A stretch of DNA of 26,959 bases, taken from IMG/VR virus record IMGVR_UViG_3300036830_000045, positions 1-26,959 of that record, one strand, 5' to 3'. The notes beneath the pieces are model-generated. The model worked only from the letters and a program-made list of their open reading frames with translations. It was not told the DNA's origin and searched no databases. A program made the translations under genes and the position numbers. Below are positions 13,637 through 20,579 of this stretch, in pieces (the first letter of the stretch is position 1; every line of letters starts with the position of its first letter). This stretch comes from a virus.

Positions 13637-14133
13637 AGCGCCCATACCTCCTCGATAACCAGTTCCGGCCACTCTGCGGGGTTGAACGGCTCACCCCACG
13701 ACCACCAGATGCCGTTCAGGTCGACAGCGACCGCATGCGGCTCAGGCAGGGCGACACCTAGGATGAGTCCGGCGGCCGGCGACAAGAGGTCCAGGGGACT
13801 TCTTTCCGTGAAGACGGGATAGCTGGCCGTCAGCGCGTCAGCGATGAACACCGGCTCGTCTTGCTCGAACGGGATGCCGAACACGGCCAGGGCTTCAGCG
13901 ACACAGCAGTCCGCGTCGGCTGATGGTGTCCAGCCGCGTTTCTGCCGTCCCTGCTTCGGGTGATGCGCGGCGTGATGCTGATGATGCTGATGTTTCGGCT
14001 TCGGCTGCTGATGCTTATGCCGGGCAGCCGGGTGATGCTTATGGGTGACCGGGTGACGGGGGACGACGGGACCGCCGGAAATCTGGACGCCTTTATGCGG
14101 TTTGTGCTGCGTGCCAACAGTCTTCGACGTCAC
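13633..14133 (-). CDS. His-rich protein with papain-like Cys/His arrangement
   Basis: The 166-residue protein starts at a GTG five bases after GAGGGA; longer readings begin inside the upstream stem-loop without a binding site. Residues 27-58 hold 13 His plus Lys, Gln and Pro (KHHPAARHKHQQPKPKHQHH), a likely disordered, metal-binding linker. The C-terminal domain (70-166) has DCCVAEAL at 75-82, PHAVAVDLNG at 132-141 and WWSWGEPF. Cys77, His133 and Asp138 could form a papain/NlpC-type triad, which is inference only. It lies in the neck module and overlaps the adaptor gene, so it may be a virion-associated hydrolase or neck factor. Confidence 0.5.
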   Translation of the reverse strand: MTSKTVGTQHKPHKGVQISGGPVVPRHPVTHKHHPAARHKHQQPKPKHQHHQHHAAHHPKQGRQKRGWTPSADADCCVAEALAVFGIPFEQDEPVFIADALTASYPVFTERSPLDLLSPAAGLILGVALPEPHAVAVDLNGIWWSWGEPFNPAEWPELVIEEVWAL

Positions 14134-14198
14134 TGCGGTCCCTCGCGGTCGCTTTCTGCCGCCAGGCCCCCCGTAAGAGGCCGGGAACATCGGGCGCC

Positions 14199-14242
14199 AG
14201 GACAAAGCCCGCCGAGGCGAGATGCCTGGCGGGCTTTGTCCT
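14199..14242 (-). terminator. Strong stem-loop after the gene ending at 14254
   Basis: A 15-bp perfect stem (14199-14213 with 14228-14242) closes a 14-nt loop that contains a further 4-bp pairing. It lies 11 bp after the stop of the small head gene and before the next ribosome-binding site, so it may partly terminate or stabilise the virion transcript. No T-tract follows on the minus strand. Its core is close in sequence to the stem-loop at 22269-22308. Confidence 0.6.
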
Positions 14243-14253
14243 AAGCATACGGC

Positions 14254-14565
14254 TTACAGCAGCGGTGGTTCTACCTCCCACTCGTCGTCGCCGATCGCCT
14301 GCACATCACCGGTGCCTGTCCATTGCGTCAGGTCAAGCCGGTTATCGGGACCAGCCCATCCGGTGGTGTCGAAATTGACGTGATACTCCCCGGCGGCGTC
14401 CCTGACTACTTCCTCGTCGGTGCCGTAGGTGAATGTCTGCGCGGCCGCGCCGCCGAGTTTGTATTTGACGACGACGGCGGTGGGGTCGGTTGCGGTGCCG
14501 GCGTCGTCCTGGAACAGCGCCGAGCTGATGACGAGGGTTCCTGACTTGTAGACGGTCCTGCTCAT
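14254..14565 (-). CDS. Small head-proximal structural protein
   Basis: The 103-residue protein starts at an ATG overlapping the stop of the repeat protein (ATGA). It is a compact beta domain: TVYKSGTLVISSALFQDD, then PTAVVVKYKLGG, EYHVNFDTTGWAGPDNRL and WEVEPPLL. It has no signal or membrane segment. The pattern is Ig-like, and small proteins of this kind are common beside actinophage capsid genes. It probably forms a capsid or neck accessory. No specific family is recognised. Confidence 0.55.
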   Translation of the reverse strand: MSRTVYKSGTLVISSALFQDDAGTATDPTAVVVKYKLGGAAAQTFTYGTDEEVVRDAAGEYHVNFDTTGWAGPDNRLDLTQWTGTGDVQAIGDDEWEVEPPLL

Positions 14566-16712
14566 GGCGAATTCCCTATCGTGACGGCACCGGCGGCGGT
14601 ACTGGCAATCGTGACGGAACCAGATGACGTGTTGCTGACGGCCGCTGTTCCGGCTGGCGCGCTGGACACTGTCGCCCGGCCAGACGGGGCGCTGGTGACG
14701 GCCGCAGCGGAGGAAGCGCGGTTGCTGACGGCGACGCTGCCCGGCGTTCCTGTCAGACCTGTGGTGACGTCAGCGGCCGCCGTGATGGTCGCGGCCGTGC
14801 TGACAGCGGCCGCGACGGACGCGGCGGCGGCCGCGGCGGCTGTGATGGCTGCCTGGCTCGCCACGGCGGACGCGGCGAGCCTGCTGCCGGTCCCGGCGGC
14901 CGTTATGGTGGCCACGCTGGCGACGGCTGCTGCTGCCTGTTCAGCGGCCGTCATCGTGGCAGTGATGGTCGCCGTTGCTGAGCGGGCTGCGGCCGCTAGT
15001 TCAGCAGCGGTCATTGCCGCGGTGATCGTGGCGGTGCTCGAGGCGGCGACGTCAGCGGCTATCTGCCCGGTGGTGATCGTCGCTGACGCCGTAATGGTGG
15101 CTGCCGTCGACACGGCAGCCGCACCAGACTCAGCGGCCGTCATCGCCGGCGTGATCGTCGCAGTGCTGGCGACCGCAGCCGCAGCGGGCTGCCCGTAAGT
15201 GCCTGCTGCGGTAATGGTCGCTGTCGTGTTCCGGGCGGCCGCAGCCGACTCCGCCGCGGTCATGGTGGCGGTGATGGTGGCGGTGTTGCTACGCGACGCA
15301 GCGGCTTGTTCAGCGGCCGTCATCGCCGGCGTGATCGTCGCAGTCGTCGACCTCGATGCCGCCGCCAGCCGGCTACCAGTCGCCGCCGCCGTAATCGTGG
15401 CCGTGCTCGAGGCGGCGACATCGGCGGTCACTGATGCGCCGCTGGAAACCGCCTGGATCTCCCACGCGATCAGCGCCGCGTCATCAGCGACGGAGAACCC
15501 GACAGCCGTAGTCCCGCCGGGCGCATAGCCGTCTTCAGCGGCACCGTTACCGGCGCCAGTGCTGTTGTTGACGTTGACCAGGAACACCTGCGTCAGCAGC
15601 GCAGCCTCGCCGCTGCTGCCGGTCCCGATCGCGCCCGCGACCCTGTTACCGGCCGTGGTGGTCAGGTTCGTCGTGATCGGCGTTGTCGGCGACGTGGTGG
15701 ATGTGCTCGCCGGGGTGCCGGTCTGCAGGGTGAACCCGGACGCCGGGGCATACGACCAGGCACCGCCGATCAGCGAACCAGGGGTGCCGCCACCCGTGAT
15801 CGAAATCGACACCGACTTCGCGGCACCCGTCGTCGGGTTGTCGAGTTCGAACACCTGGACGTAGCCGTTGGTGACCGAGTCGGCATGGACCTGACCGGCG
15901 CCGATGTCGGACATGGACACGGTGTCATAAGTGACAGTGACTGTCTGGTTGATGTCGTTCGTCAGGCCCATGACGACCGCGACATAGAGCTTCGTCGCAG
16001 CCGCGCCGCACGTGTGGTTGAACGCCAGGTTCCGGTTACTGGTGACACTCGACGACGCTGATGCGTCGAACAGGACGTTAACCGGGTCGGACTGCTCGAG
16101 GATGCTCGCCGGGGCGAGCAGGAACGCCGCGTTCGTTGACGTGCTGGCTTCGGTGGTGCCGTCATAGAAAAACTGGCAGGCACGGGCGATGCCGTTGCCC
16201 TGCGTGGTGGCGTCACGCCAGATTTCGCAGACCAGGATGTCACCGGCGGCCGTGGTGACCGACCCGCCGCTGATCGTGGCATCTGACACCGCGGCTTCGG
16301 ACGTGCCGGGTTCGCCGGTGCTGGCTGCGGTGGTGTCGAAGATACGGGAACCGACCAGCGCCCCCGTCGACGGCCGCCACACATATACGCAGGCGGTGAA
16401 ATGCAGGTTCGCGTTCGCGTTCGCTTCGATGCCGGCCATCGACAGCTGCCAGTTACCGGCAGCGATCGTCTGAGCGGCCAGCGGCCCGGATTCGAACATC
16501 CGCAGCATCGTCGGCTGCGCTGACGTGTTCGCCAGCGTGCTCCACGACGCGGACGTCTGGCTGCTGCCCGCAGTGCCGTCCATCGACCGCTGCGTGTTCT
16601 TGCCCGTAGGCGTCGACGACTGGGCGTCAGTGGTCGCGGACTGCTTGCCGGACGGCAGTGTTCCGGTGTTGCCGGTGGCTGCGTCGTGCAGGTAAAGCTT
16701 CTGGATTGCCAC
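14562..16712 (-). CDS. Ala/Thr-rich repeat protein of the virion
   Basis: The protein has 716 residues and starts at a GTG with GGAGG six bases before. Residues 1-200 and 210-425 look like two globular beta domains (WQLSMAGIEANANANLHFTA; LYVAVVMGLTNDINQTVTVT). Residues 437-659 are about eleven units of 20 residues with consensus (T/A)ATITAxMTAAExAAAARS, one unit being longer. Residues 658-716 are six units of 10 residues (GSVTIASTAA style). Both repeats suggest a beta-solenoid or fibrous rod. Lying between the capsid and neck genes, it is probably a head fibre or decoration exposed on the particle. Confidence 0.65.
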   Translation of the reverse strand: MAIQKLYLHDAATGNTGTLPSGKQSATTDAQSSTPTGKNTQRSMDGTAGSSQTSASWSTLANTSAQPTMLRMFESGPLAAQTIAAGNWQLSMAGIEANANANLHFTACVYVWRPSTGALVGSRIFDTTAASTGEPGTSEAAVSDATISGGSVTTAAGDILVCEIWRDATTQGNGIARACQFFYDGTTEASTSTNAAFLLAPASILEQSDPVNVLFDASASSSVTSNRNLAFNHTCGAAATKLYVAVVMGLTNDINQTVTVTYDTVSMSDIGAGQVHADSVTNGYVQVFELDNPTTGAAKSVSISITGGGTPGSLIGGAWSYAPASGFTLQTGTPASTSTTSPTTPITTNLTTTAGNRVAGAIGTGSSGEAALLTQVFLVNVNNSTGAGNGAAEDGYAPGGTTAVGFSVADDAALIAWEIQAVSSGASVTADVAASSTATITAAATGSRLAAASRSTTATITPAMTAAEQAAASRSNTATITATMTAAESAAAARNTTATITAAGTYGQPAAAAVASTATITPAMTAAESGAAAVSTAATITASATITTGQIAADVAASSTATITAAMTAAELAAAARSATATITATMTAAEQAAAAVASVATITAAGTGSRLAASAVASQAAITAAAAAAASVAAAVSTAATITAAADVTTGLTGTPGSVAVSNRASSAAAVTSAPSGRATVSSAPAGTAAVSNTSSGSVTIASTAAGAVTIGNSP
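14565..14741 (-). repeat. Decapeptide-coding tandem repeat, about 6 x 30 bp
   Basis: The last 59 codons of the repeat protein read as six units of 10 residues, mostly starting with Gly and containing a (V/A)(T/A)(V/I)S core: GSVAVSNRAS, SAAAVTSAPS, GRATVSSAPA, GTAAVSNTSS, GSVTIASTAA, GAVTIGNSP. The period is exact except for the truncated last unit. Confidence 0.75.
14736..15404 (-). repeat. Icosapeptide-coding tandem repeat, about 11 x 60 bp
   Basis: Eleven units of 60 bp (one of 69-72 bp) encode the (T/A)ATITAxMTAAE... repeat of residues 437-659. Some units are almost identical at DNA level; for example the stretches near 15131 and 15311 share about 33 consecutive bases, indicating recent duplication. 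The repeats keep the opposite strand open in frame as well, producing long false reading frames there. Confidence 0.85.
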
Positions 16713-16741
16713 GGCTCACCTCCGGCCGGGTGAGCCGGCGG

Positions 16742-17134
16742 TCACGCCGCCAGGGGTGTCAGCGCGACGGTGCAGGTGGACAGGGTGAGCGTGTCGCCGC
16801 TGTTGATCGACTTCGACACGGTCAGGGCAGCGGACCAGTAGAACGTGCCTGACGTGGACGCACCCCACGCCGAGATATGCGAGATCGTCTCCGTCGCCGT
16901 CCCCGTGAACTGGGTGGTGCCGGTGATCGCCGCCGACCCGGACGACGCGGCCGCGAAGTTGATCGCCACCCGCGTCGAAGCGTTCGCCACGTTCGCCGTA
17001 CCCGACGCGCCAGGGTCACCGGTGTGGAGCTGGATGAACATGGTGGTGACACCAGTGAACGTCGCTGCTGAGGTGCCGCGGAGCGTGTTAATCCACGCAT
17101 TCGCGGTGTTGGTGGTGCTAATCCCTACCGTCAT
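16742..17134 (-). CDS. Virion structural protein with LHTGDPG motif
   Basis: The 130-residue protein is all-beta and carries FIQLHTGDPGASGTANVA at about residues 33-50, a motif seen in many actinophage virion proteins encoded near the capsid or tail fibres. The rest is Thr/Ser/Ala-rich (GTTQFTGTATETISHISAWG, GTFYWSAALTVSKSI). The start lies inside the end of the preceding small gene (17-bp overlap). It is probably a head decoration or fibre base. The motif is familiar to me but the precise function is not. Confidence 0.6.
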   Translation of the reverse strand: MTVGISTTNTANAWINTLRGTSAATFTGVTTMFIQLHTGDPGASGTANVANASTRVAINFAAASSGSAAITGTTQFTGTATETISHISAWGASTSGTFYWSAALTVSKSINSGDTLTLSTCTVALTPLAA

Positions 17135-17276
17135 CGGCGTCGTCCTTCTCTGCCTTCTCGGCCGCCATCCTGGCGAGTGTTTCCGGCCCTGGTGTCACTT
17201 CGGCCTCGGCGATGATCTCGAACTGAAAAATGTTCCGCGGCTGCTCAGGTTCGAACCCGTCGTCCTCAGTGCTCAT
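17118..17276 (-). CDS. Small acidic hypothetical protein
   Basis: A 52-residue frame runs from an ATG that overlaps the previous stop (TGATG) to a TAG inside the next gene. The protein is acidic and helical (MSTEDDGFEPEQPRNIFQFE, then AEAEVTPGPETLARMAAEKA). It fills the gap between two head-proximal genes with the same coupling as its neighbours, so it is likely translated. Its role is unknown; a capsid assembly or linker role is possible. Confidence 0.6.
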   Translation of the reverse strand: MSTEDDGFEPEQPRNIFQFEIIAEAEVTPGPETLARMAAEKAEKDDADDGRD

Positions 17277-17479
17277 CACATGCCTGCCATCGTCGACGGA
17301 TCCCAGTCCCGCGGATACTGCCAGCCGTCGAACCGGCAGAACAACTCGCTGCCTGAACCGGGCGGCGACGGCAAGAGCGGTTCCCCGTCATTAGGGCACG
17401 CCCTGGGCGGCTGGGATGCCCAGAACTCCCGTTCCTGCCTCGCCGTCTGATAGATGCCGAGCAGGTCGTAAAAACTCAC
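17276..17479 (-). CDS. Small conserved-type actinophage head-region protein
   Basis: This 67-residue protein starts at a GTG overlapping the previous stop (GTGA). It has the typical form of a small actinophage protein: MSFYDLLGIYQTARQEREF, then CPNDGEPLLP, and LFCRFDGWQYPRDWDPSTM. The CPND and FCRFDG pair resembles a minimal zinc ribbon. I recall similar proteins next to capsid or decoration genes in actinophages, without known function. Confidence 0.65.
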   Translation of the reverse strand: MSFYDLLGIYQTARQEREFWASQPPRACPNDGEPLLPSPPGSGSELFCRFDGWQYPRDWDPSTMAGM

Positions 17480-17688
17480 TCGTCACCTTCAGTCGCACCC
17501 TCAGCGGGTGCGTCTGTTGCTTTCGCTGCCGCCCGGCGGTCACGTGCCCGCTGCGCCGCCTTCGCACGCCGGTCCGCGTCCGGGTCCGCTGCGTCGTCTG
17601 CGGCCGCAGGCGTCCCGGCCTCAAGCCTGGCCAGACGGTCCTCAAGTTCGCGGACCTTCGCGACCAGGTAGTCCTCTTCGATGGACAT
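17476..17688 (-). CDS. Small coiled-coil protein
   Basis: The 70-residue protein begins with a heptad-patterned helix (MSIEEDYLVAKVRELEDRLA, residues 1-25), continues with an Ala/Asp-rich linker and ends in a mixed-charge Arg/Ala/Glu region. It probably oligomerises through the N-terminal helix. The ATG lies 10 bp after the upstream stop, and the stop overlaps the next start (GTGA). The function is unknown; scaffold-like or DNA-associated roles in the head module are conceivable. Confidence 0.55.
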   Translation of the reverse strand: MSIEEDYLVAKVRELEDRLARLEAGTPAAADDAADPDADRRAKAAQRARDRRAAAKATDAPAEGATEGDE

Positions 17689-17698
17689 TGCCAGCCTC

Positions 17699-18223
17699 CT
17701 ACGCGGACGGAACGGCCAGGTTCTCCGGTGCGCGCTGCACCTTCAGGCCGTACGGGATAGCGAAGACGCAGCCGGGACGGGTGCCGCCGGAGCCGGGGTC
17801 GGCCTGCGCGATCGACACCCACTCGAACCCGTTCGCGACATCCAGGTCATCGGCGTCGATCTGGCACACGAGCATCAGCTGGGTGGCCGCGTAGGTGGCG
17901 CCGGTCAGGCTGATCTCTGATGCGGCGGCCTGGGTGGTGCGCACCCATGCCTCGTCGCCGTCCAGGGTGGCCTCAGACTTGATCCAGAACTCGGTGACGA
18001 CATCCAGGTCCTTGACGGTGCCGGACGTGAACGCGTTCGCCTGCTGGATGTCGACCACAGCGGTGTCGGTGCCGGCGGACACGGCTGCGTAGTAGGCGCA
18101 GATCGCGATGCCGCCGTAGTTCTTCATGTGAATGTTCGCGCCGGTCAGCGCAACCTCGACGTCGGCGACAGGCGCCACCACATGGCAGATGTCGAAGTCG
18201 TGGCCTAGTCCTCGTACAGCCAT
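17699..18223 (-). CDS. Head-proximal structural protein
   Basis: The 174-residue protein follows the major capsid gene and has a strong ribosome-binding site (GGAGGAAACAAGA then ATG). It begins MAVRGLGHDFDICHVV and is rich in Ala, Thr and Asp with alternating beta strands (VEVALTGANIHMKNYGGIAI, ATQLMLVCQIDADDL) and a C-terminal PGCVFAIPYGLKVQ. The position right after the capsid gene and a terminator suggests a decoration or other abundant virion protein made in different amounts from the capsid. No exact family is assigned. Confidence 0.6.
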   Translation of the reverse strand: MAVRGLGHDFDICHVVAPVADVEVALTGANIHMKNYGGIAICAYYAAVSAGTDTAVVDIQQANAFTSGTVKDLDVVTEFWIKSEATLDGDEAWVRTTQAAASEISLTGATYAATQLMLVCQIDADDLDVANGFEWVSIAQADPGSGGTRPGCVFAIPYGLKVQRAPENLAVPSA

Positions 18224-18265
18224 TCTTGTTTCCTCCTAGCAGGGGGGCGTTACTGCCCCGGTCGG

Positions 18266-18299
18266 CCCCGGCGGCCGGGTGTTAATGCGGCCGCCGGGG
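18266..18299 (-). terminator. Stem-loop after the major capsid gene
   Basis: CCCCGGCGGCC at 18266-18276 pairs with GGCCGCCGGGG at 18289-18299 around a 12-nt loop. On the minus strand it starts 10 bp after the capsid stop. It lacks a T-tract but is very stable, and fits a partial terminator or 3' stabiliser that raises capsid mRNA relative to downstream genes. Confidence 0.6.
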
Positions 18300-18309
18300 T
18301 GGAACTGGC

Positions 18310-19650
18310 TTAGCTCTCGGTGACGCCGACGAACGGTGACAGCGAGTCGCCATGCACGGGGGTCAGCGCGGACTGGATCCACGGACGGCCGTCGACACGC
18401 TCGATCAGCCGCAGCTCGGTTTCGTCGTTCATGAACCGGGAGTGCTCGCTGTAGTCCAGCGAGATCGCCTGACGGTCACCCACCAGGTAGTAGGACAGGT
18501 CAGCGAACACGATGTCGTTGCCGGCGCCGTTGTTGTTGGCTGGCAGCTTCTCCGTGACAACCATCGGACGGCCGAAGATCGTGGTGACCGGGTTGTCCTG
18601 GATGTTGGTGACACCCAGCGGGTAGCCGCCGGTGCCGGTGGACAGGGCGAAAATCTTCGGCACGACCGTCTGGTTGACCAGCCACACAGCCGAACCCAGG
18701 GACTCTGGGAGCATCCTGGCGTACATGCCGGCGAGGTCGTCGATGGTGACGGCGGCGTCGCCGGAACGGTCGAACTGGACCAGCGCGGCCGCGTTCAGCA
18801 AACCGAGGGGCTGACCGACGCCGCCGCCGGCGATGAACGCCAGGTCCTCATAGAACGCGAGACCGCGGGGCGCATTGGCTTCGAGCCACGTCCTGAGCGC
18901 CGAAGCGTCAGCGAACAGCTCGTTCGGGACACGGGCACCGCCGACGAGCTTGTTGGCCTCGAGCTTGACGTTCCCGAACTTCGCGTTCGTCGGCGTGATC
19001 GACGCGGACTCGCCGATCCAGTAGAAGATCATGCCGCCGAACAGGGAACCGCTGTGCGTCGTCTCGTCGACGACCGGGATCCGGGTCGTAAGCGAGTTCA
19101 TGGTGATGACGGTGGCGCGTGACCGTACCACGGACCGCTCGAGCGCCAGCGACATGATGCTGGTCCGCATCTCCTCCGGCACCAGGAACCCGCCGGAGCC
19201 GGGGTCGGTCTCGCTGTAGTTGTTCGACAGCTCGGTGACCTTCTGCCACGCCTCCGGGTTCCCGATCTTCGCACCCGTCTTGTTTGCCCGGTACACGTCC
19301 AGGGCAAAGTCGCCGAGCGATGAATAGGTGCCGTCCAGCGGCGCACCCGGTGCGGCCCGGTTGTACATGGCGTTGCGGACAGCGGAGAACTGCGGCGAAC
19401 CTGGCGTCAGCGTGACCGGCGGCCCGCCCTTCGCCAGCCCGTTGCCCTTGAGCATGTCGGCGAGACCGATCTGAACCTGCTCATTCAGCTGCGCCTTCAG
19501 GTCCGGGTCAAACCCGAACACCTTCCGCGCATAGGTCATCAGGAACTCATCGCGAGTGTCCTTGTTAGCGAAGATCGGCGCTGCCTTCTTCGGGTCATTG
19601 ACAAGTTCCTGCAGCTCCGTGGAGGTCTGCGGGATTACGGGTGTGCTCAT
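18310..19650 (-). CDS. Major capsid protein, HK97 fold
   Basis: The 446-residue protein follows the ClpP-type protease gene with an ATGA overlap and AGGAGG before the start. Residues 1-120 form a helical N-terminal region, probably the scaffold/delta domain cut off at maturation. The HK97-like body begins near YSETDPGSGGFLVPEEMRTS at about 145-165. It continues with LALERSVVRSRATVI, TRIPVVDE, WIGESASITPTNAKFG and NELFADAS, and ends with FGRPMVVTEKLPA, DLSYYLVGDRQAISLDYSE and ERVDGRPW. These are the standard motifs of Phage_capsid (PF05065). Confidence 0.93.
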   Translation of the reverse strand: MSTPVIPQTSTELQELVNDPKKAAPIFANKDTRDEFLMTYARKVFGFDPDLKAQLNEQVQIGLADMLKGNGLAKGGPPVTLTPGSPQFSAVRNAMYNRAAPGAPLDGTYSSLGDFALDVYRANKTGAKIGNPEAWQKVTELSNNYSETDPGSGGFLVPEEMRTSIMSLALERSVVRSRATVITMNSLTTRIPVVDETTHSGSLFGGMIFYWIGESASITPTNAKFGNVKLEANKLVGGARVPNELFADASALRTWLEANAPRGLAFYEDLAFIAGGGVGQPLGLLNAAALVQFDRSGDAAVTIDDLAGMYARMLPESLGSAVWLVNQTVVPKIFALSTGTGGYPLGVTNIQDNPVTTIFGRPMVVTEKLPANNNGAGNDIVFADLSYYLVGDRQAISLDYSEHSRFMNDETELRLIERVDGRPWIQSALTPVHGDSLSPFVGVTES

Positions 19651-20579
19651 GCCTTGGCCTCCTCGAGAGCCATCAGGAACTCGCGGCTCCAGCTGTTGCC
19701 GGTGCCGTCATTCATGGAACCGTCCGAACCCCAGCTGTCAGGGATCCGGGACGACAGCCCTAGAGCGGCTGCCCGCTTGATGATGTGCTTGCGGATCGCG
19801 TCATGCGACCCGCCGCCGCGGCCAACCGCGTGGATCGCGTTGTCCAGATCCTCGGCGTCCGCGATCGGATACGAACCGTCCGGCATTGCCTGCCCGTTCG
19901 ACGCCATCCGCTTCCGGTCGTCGGCGTTGTACTTGGCGTTGTCGACCTTGCGGGGGCCGTTGTAGATGGACAGGTCCCACGCGGCCCGCGGCTCAGCACC
20001 CTGGATGCCGTCAGCCAGACGGACGTCGACGGCTTCCTTCGCCGTGTACCACGTCTCCTGCCGCATCGCGTCCCGCCAGTATTCGACGTCGCGGTTCGTG
20101 CGCTCGGCGTAGATGGACGCGATGTTGTCGCTGGCCTTGTCGACAAGATCGGCGGCCTGACGCAGATCGGCGGCGTTCCCGATCGCGGCCGTGAACCCGT
20201 CGTGGATCATCATCGTGGAGTTCTTCGCCATCAGCAGCCTGCCGGGGCTGGCTGCCATGGCGATGAACGACGCCGCCGACGCCGCCAGGCTGTCGACGAT
20301 GATGGATACCTGGCCGCGGTTCTTCAGGTAGTTGTAGATCGCGATCCCGTCGAACACGTCCCCGCCGGGCGAATTGATATGAACCTCAAGTTCGCCGGTC
20401 ACCGGGGACAGGTCACCGATCAGGTCCGATGCGGTGACACCGAAGTAGCCGATCTCGTTGTAGATCATGAGCTGCGCCGGTGCGTGCTCGGATTTGTCCA
20501 TGATCTTGTACCAGTCGACCTGCCCTTGCCGCAGGTTCGACATGGGCCGGGCGGTGCGCCACGGCTTCTTGTCCGCCAT
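19647..20579 (-). CDS. ClpP-type prohead protease
   Basis: The protein has 310 residues, starting at ATG after GGGAGGACGTGA. Residues about 35-195 form an S14 (ClpP-like) serine protease: INSPGGDVFDG at 68-78 for the oxyanion loop, LAASAASFIAMA around catalytic Ser101, and MMIHDG with His126. The C-terminal part (about 220-310) resembles a DUF6582-like tail (NGQAMPDGSYPIADAEDLDN, then HAVGRGGGSHDAIRKHI), often found in actinophage proteases or capsid-linked proteins. It should cleave the capsid delta domain and scaffold. It overlaps the capsid start and abuts the portal stop. Confidence 0.9.
   Translation of the reverse strand: MADKKPWRTARPMSNLRQGQVDWYKIMDKSEHAPAQLMIYNEIGYFGVTASDLIGDLSPVTGELEVHINSPGGDVFDGIAIYNYLKNRGQVSIIVDSLAASAASFIAMAASPGRLLMAKNSTMMIHDGFTAAIGNAADLRQAADLVDKASDNIASIYAERTNRDVEYWRDAMRQETWYTAKEAVDVRLADGIQGAEPRAAWDLSIYNGPRKVDNAKYNADDRKRMASNGQAMPDGSYPIADAEDLDNAIHAVGRGGGSHDAIRKHIIKRAAALGLSSRIPDSWGSDGSMNDGTGNSWSREFLMALEEAKA

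Noticed and set aside
14736-15404. Possible CRISPR array or DNA-level satellite
   Set aside because: The 60-bp units are contiguous without spacers, are multiples of three and encode a consistent protein repeat.
14581-15528. Plus-strand frames of 205 and 109 residues (VMVAAV-type repeats)
   Set aside because: They lie antisense to the tandem repeats of the minus-strand repeat protein and inherit their periodicity. No ribosome-binding site or neighbour support exists.
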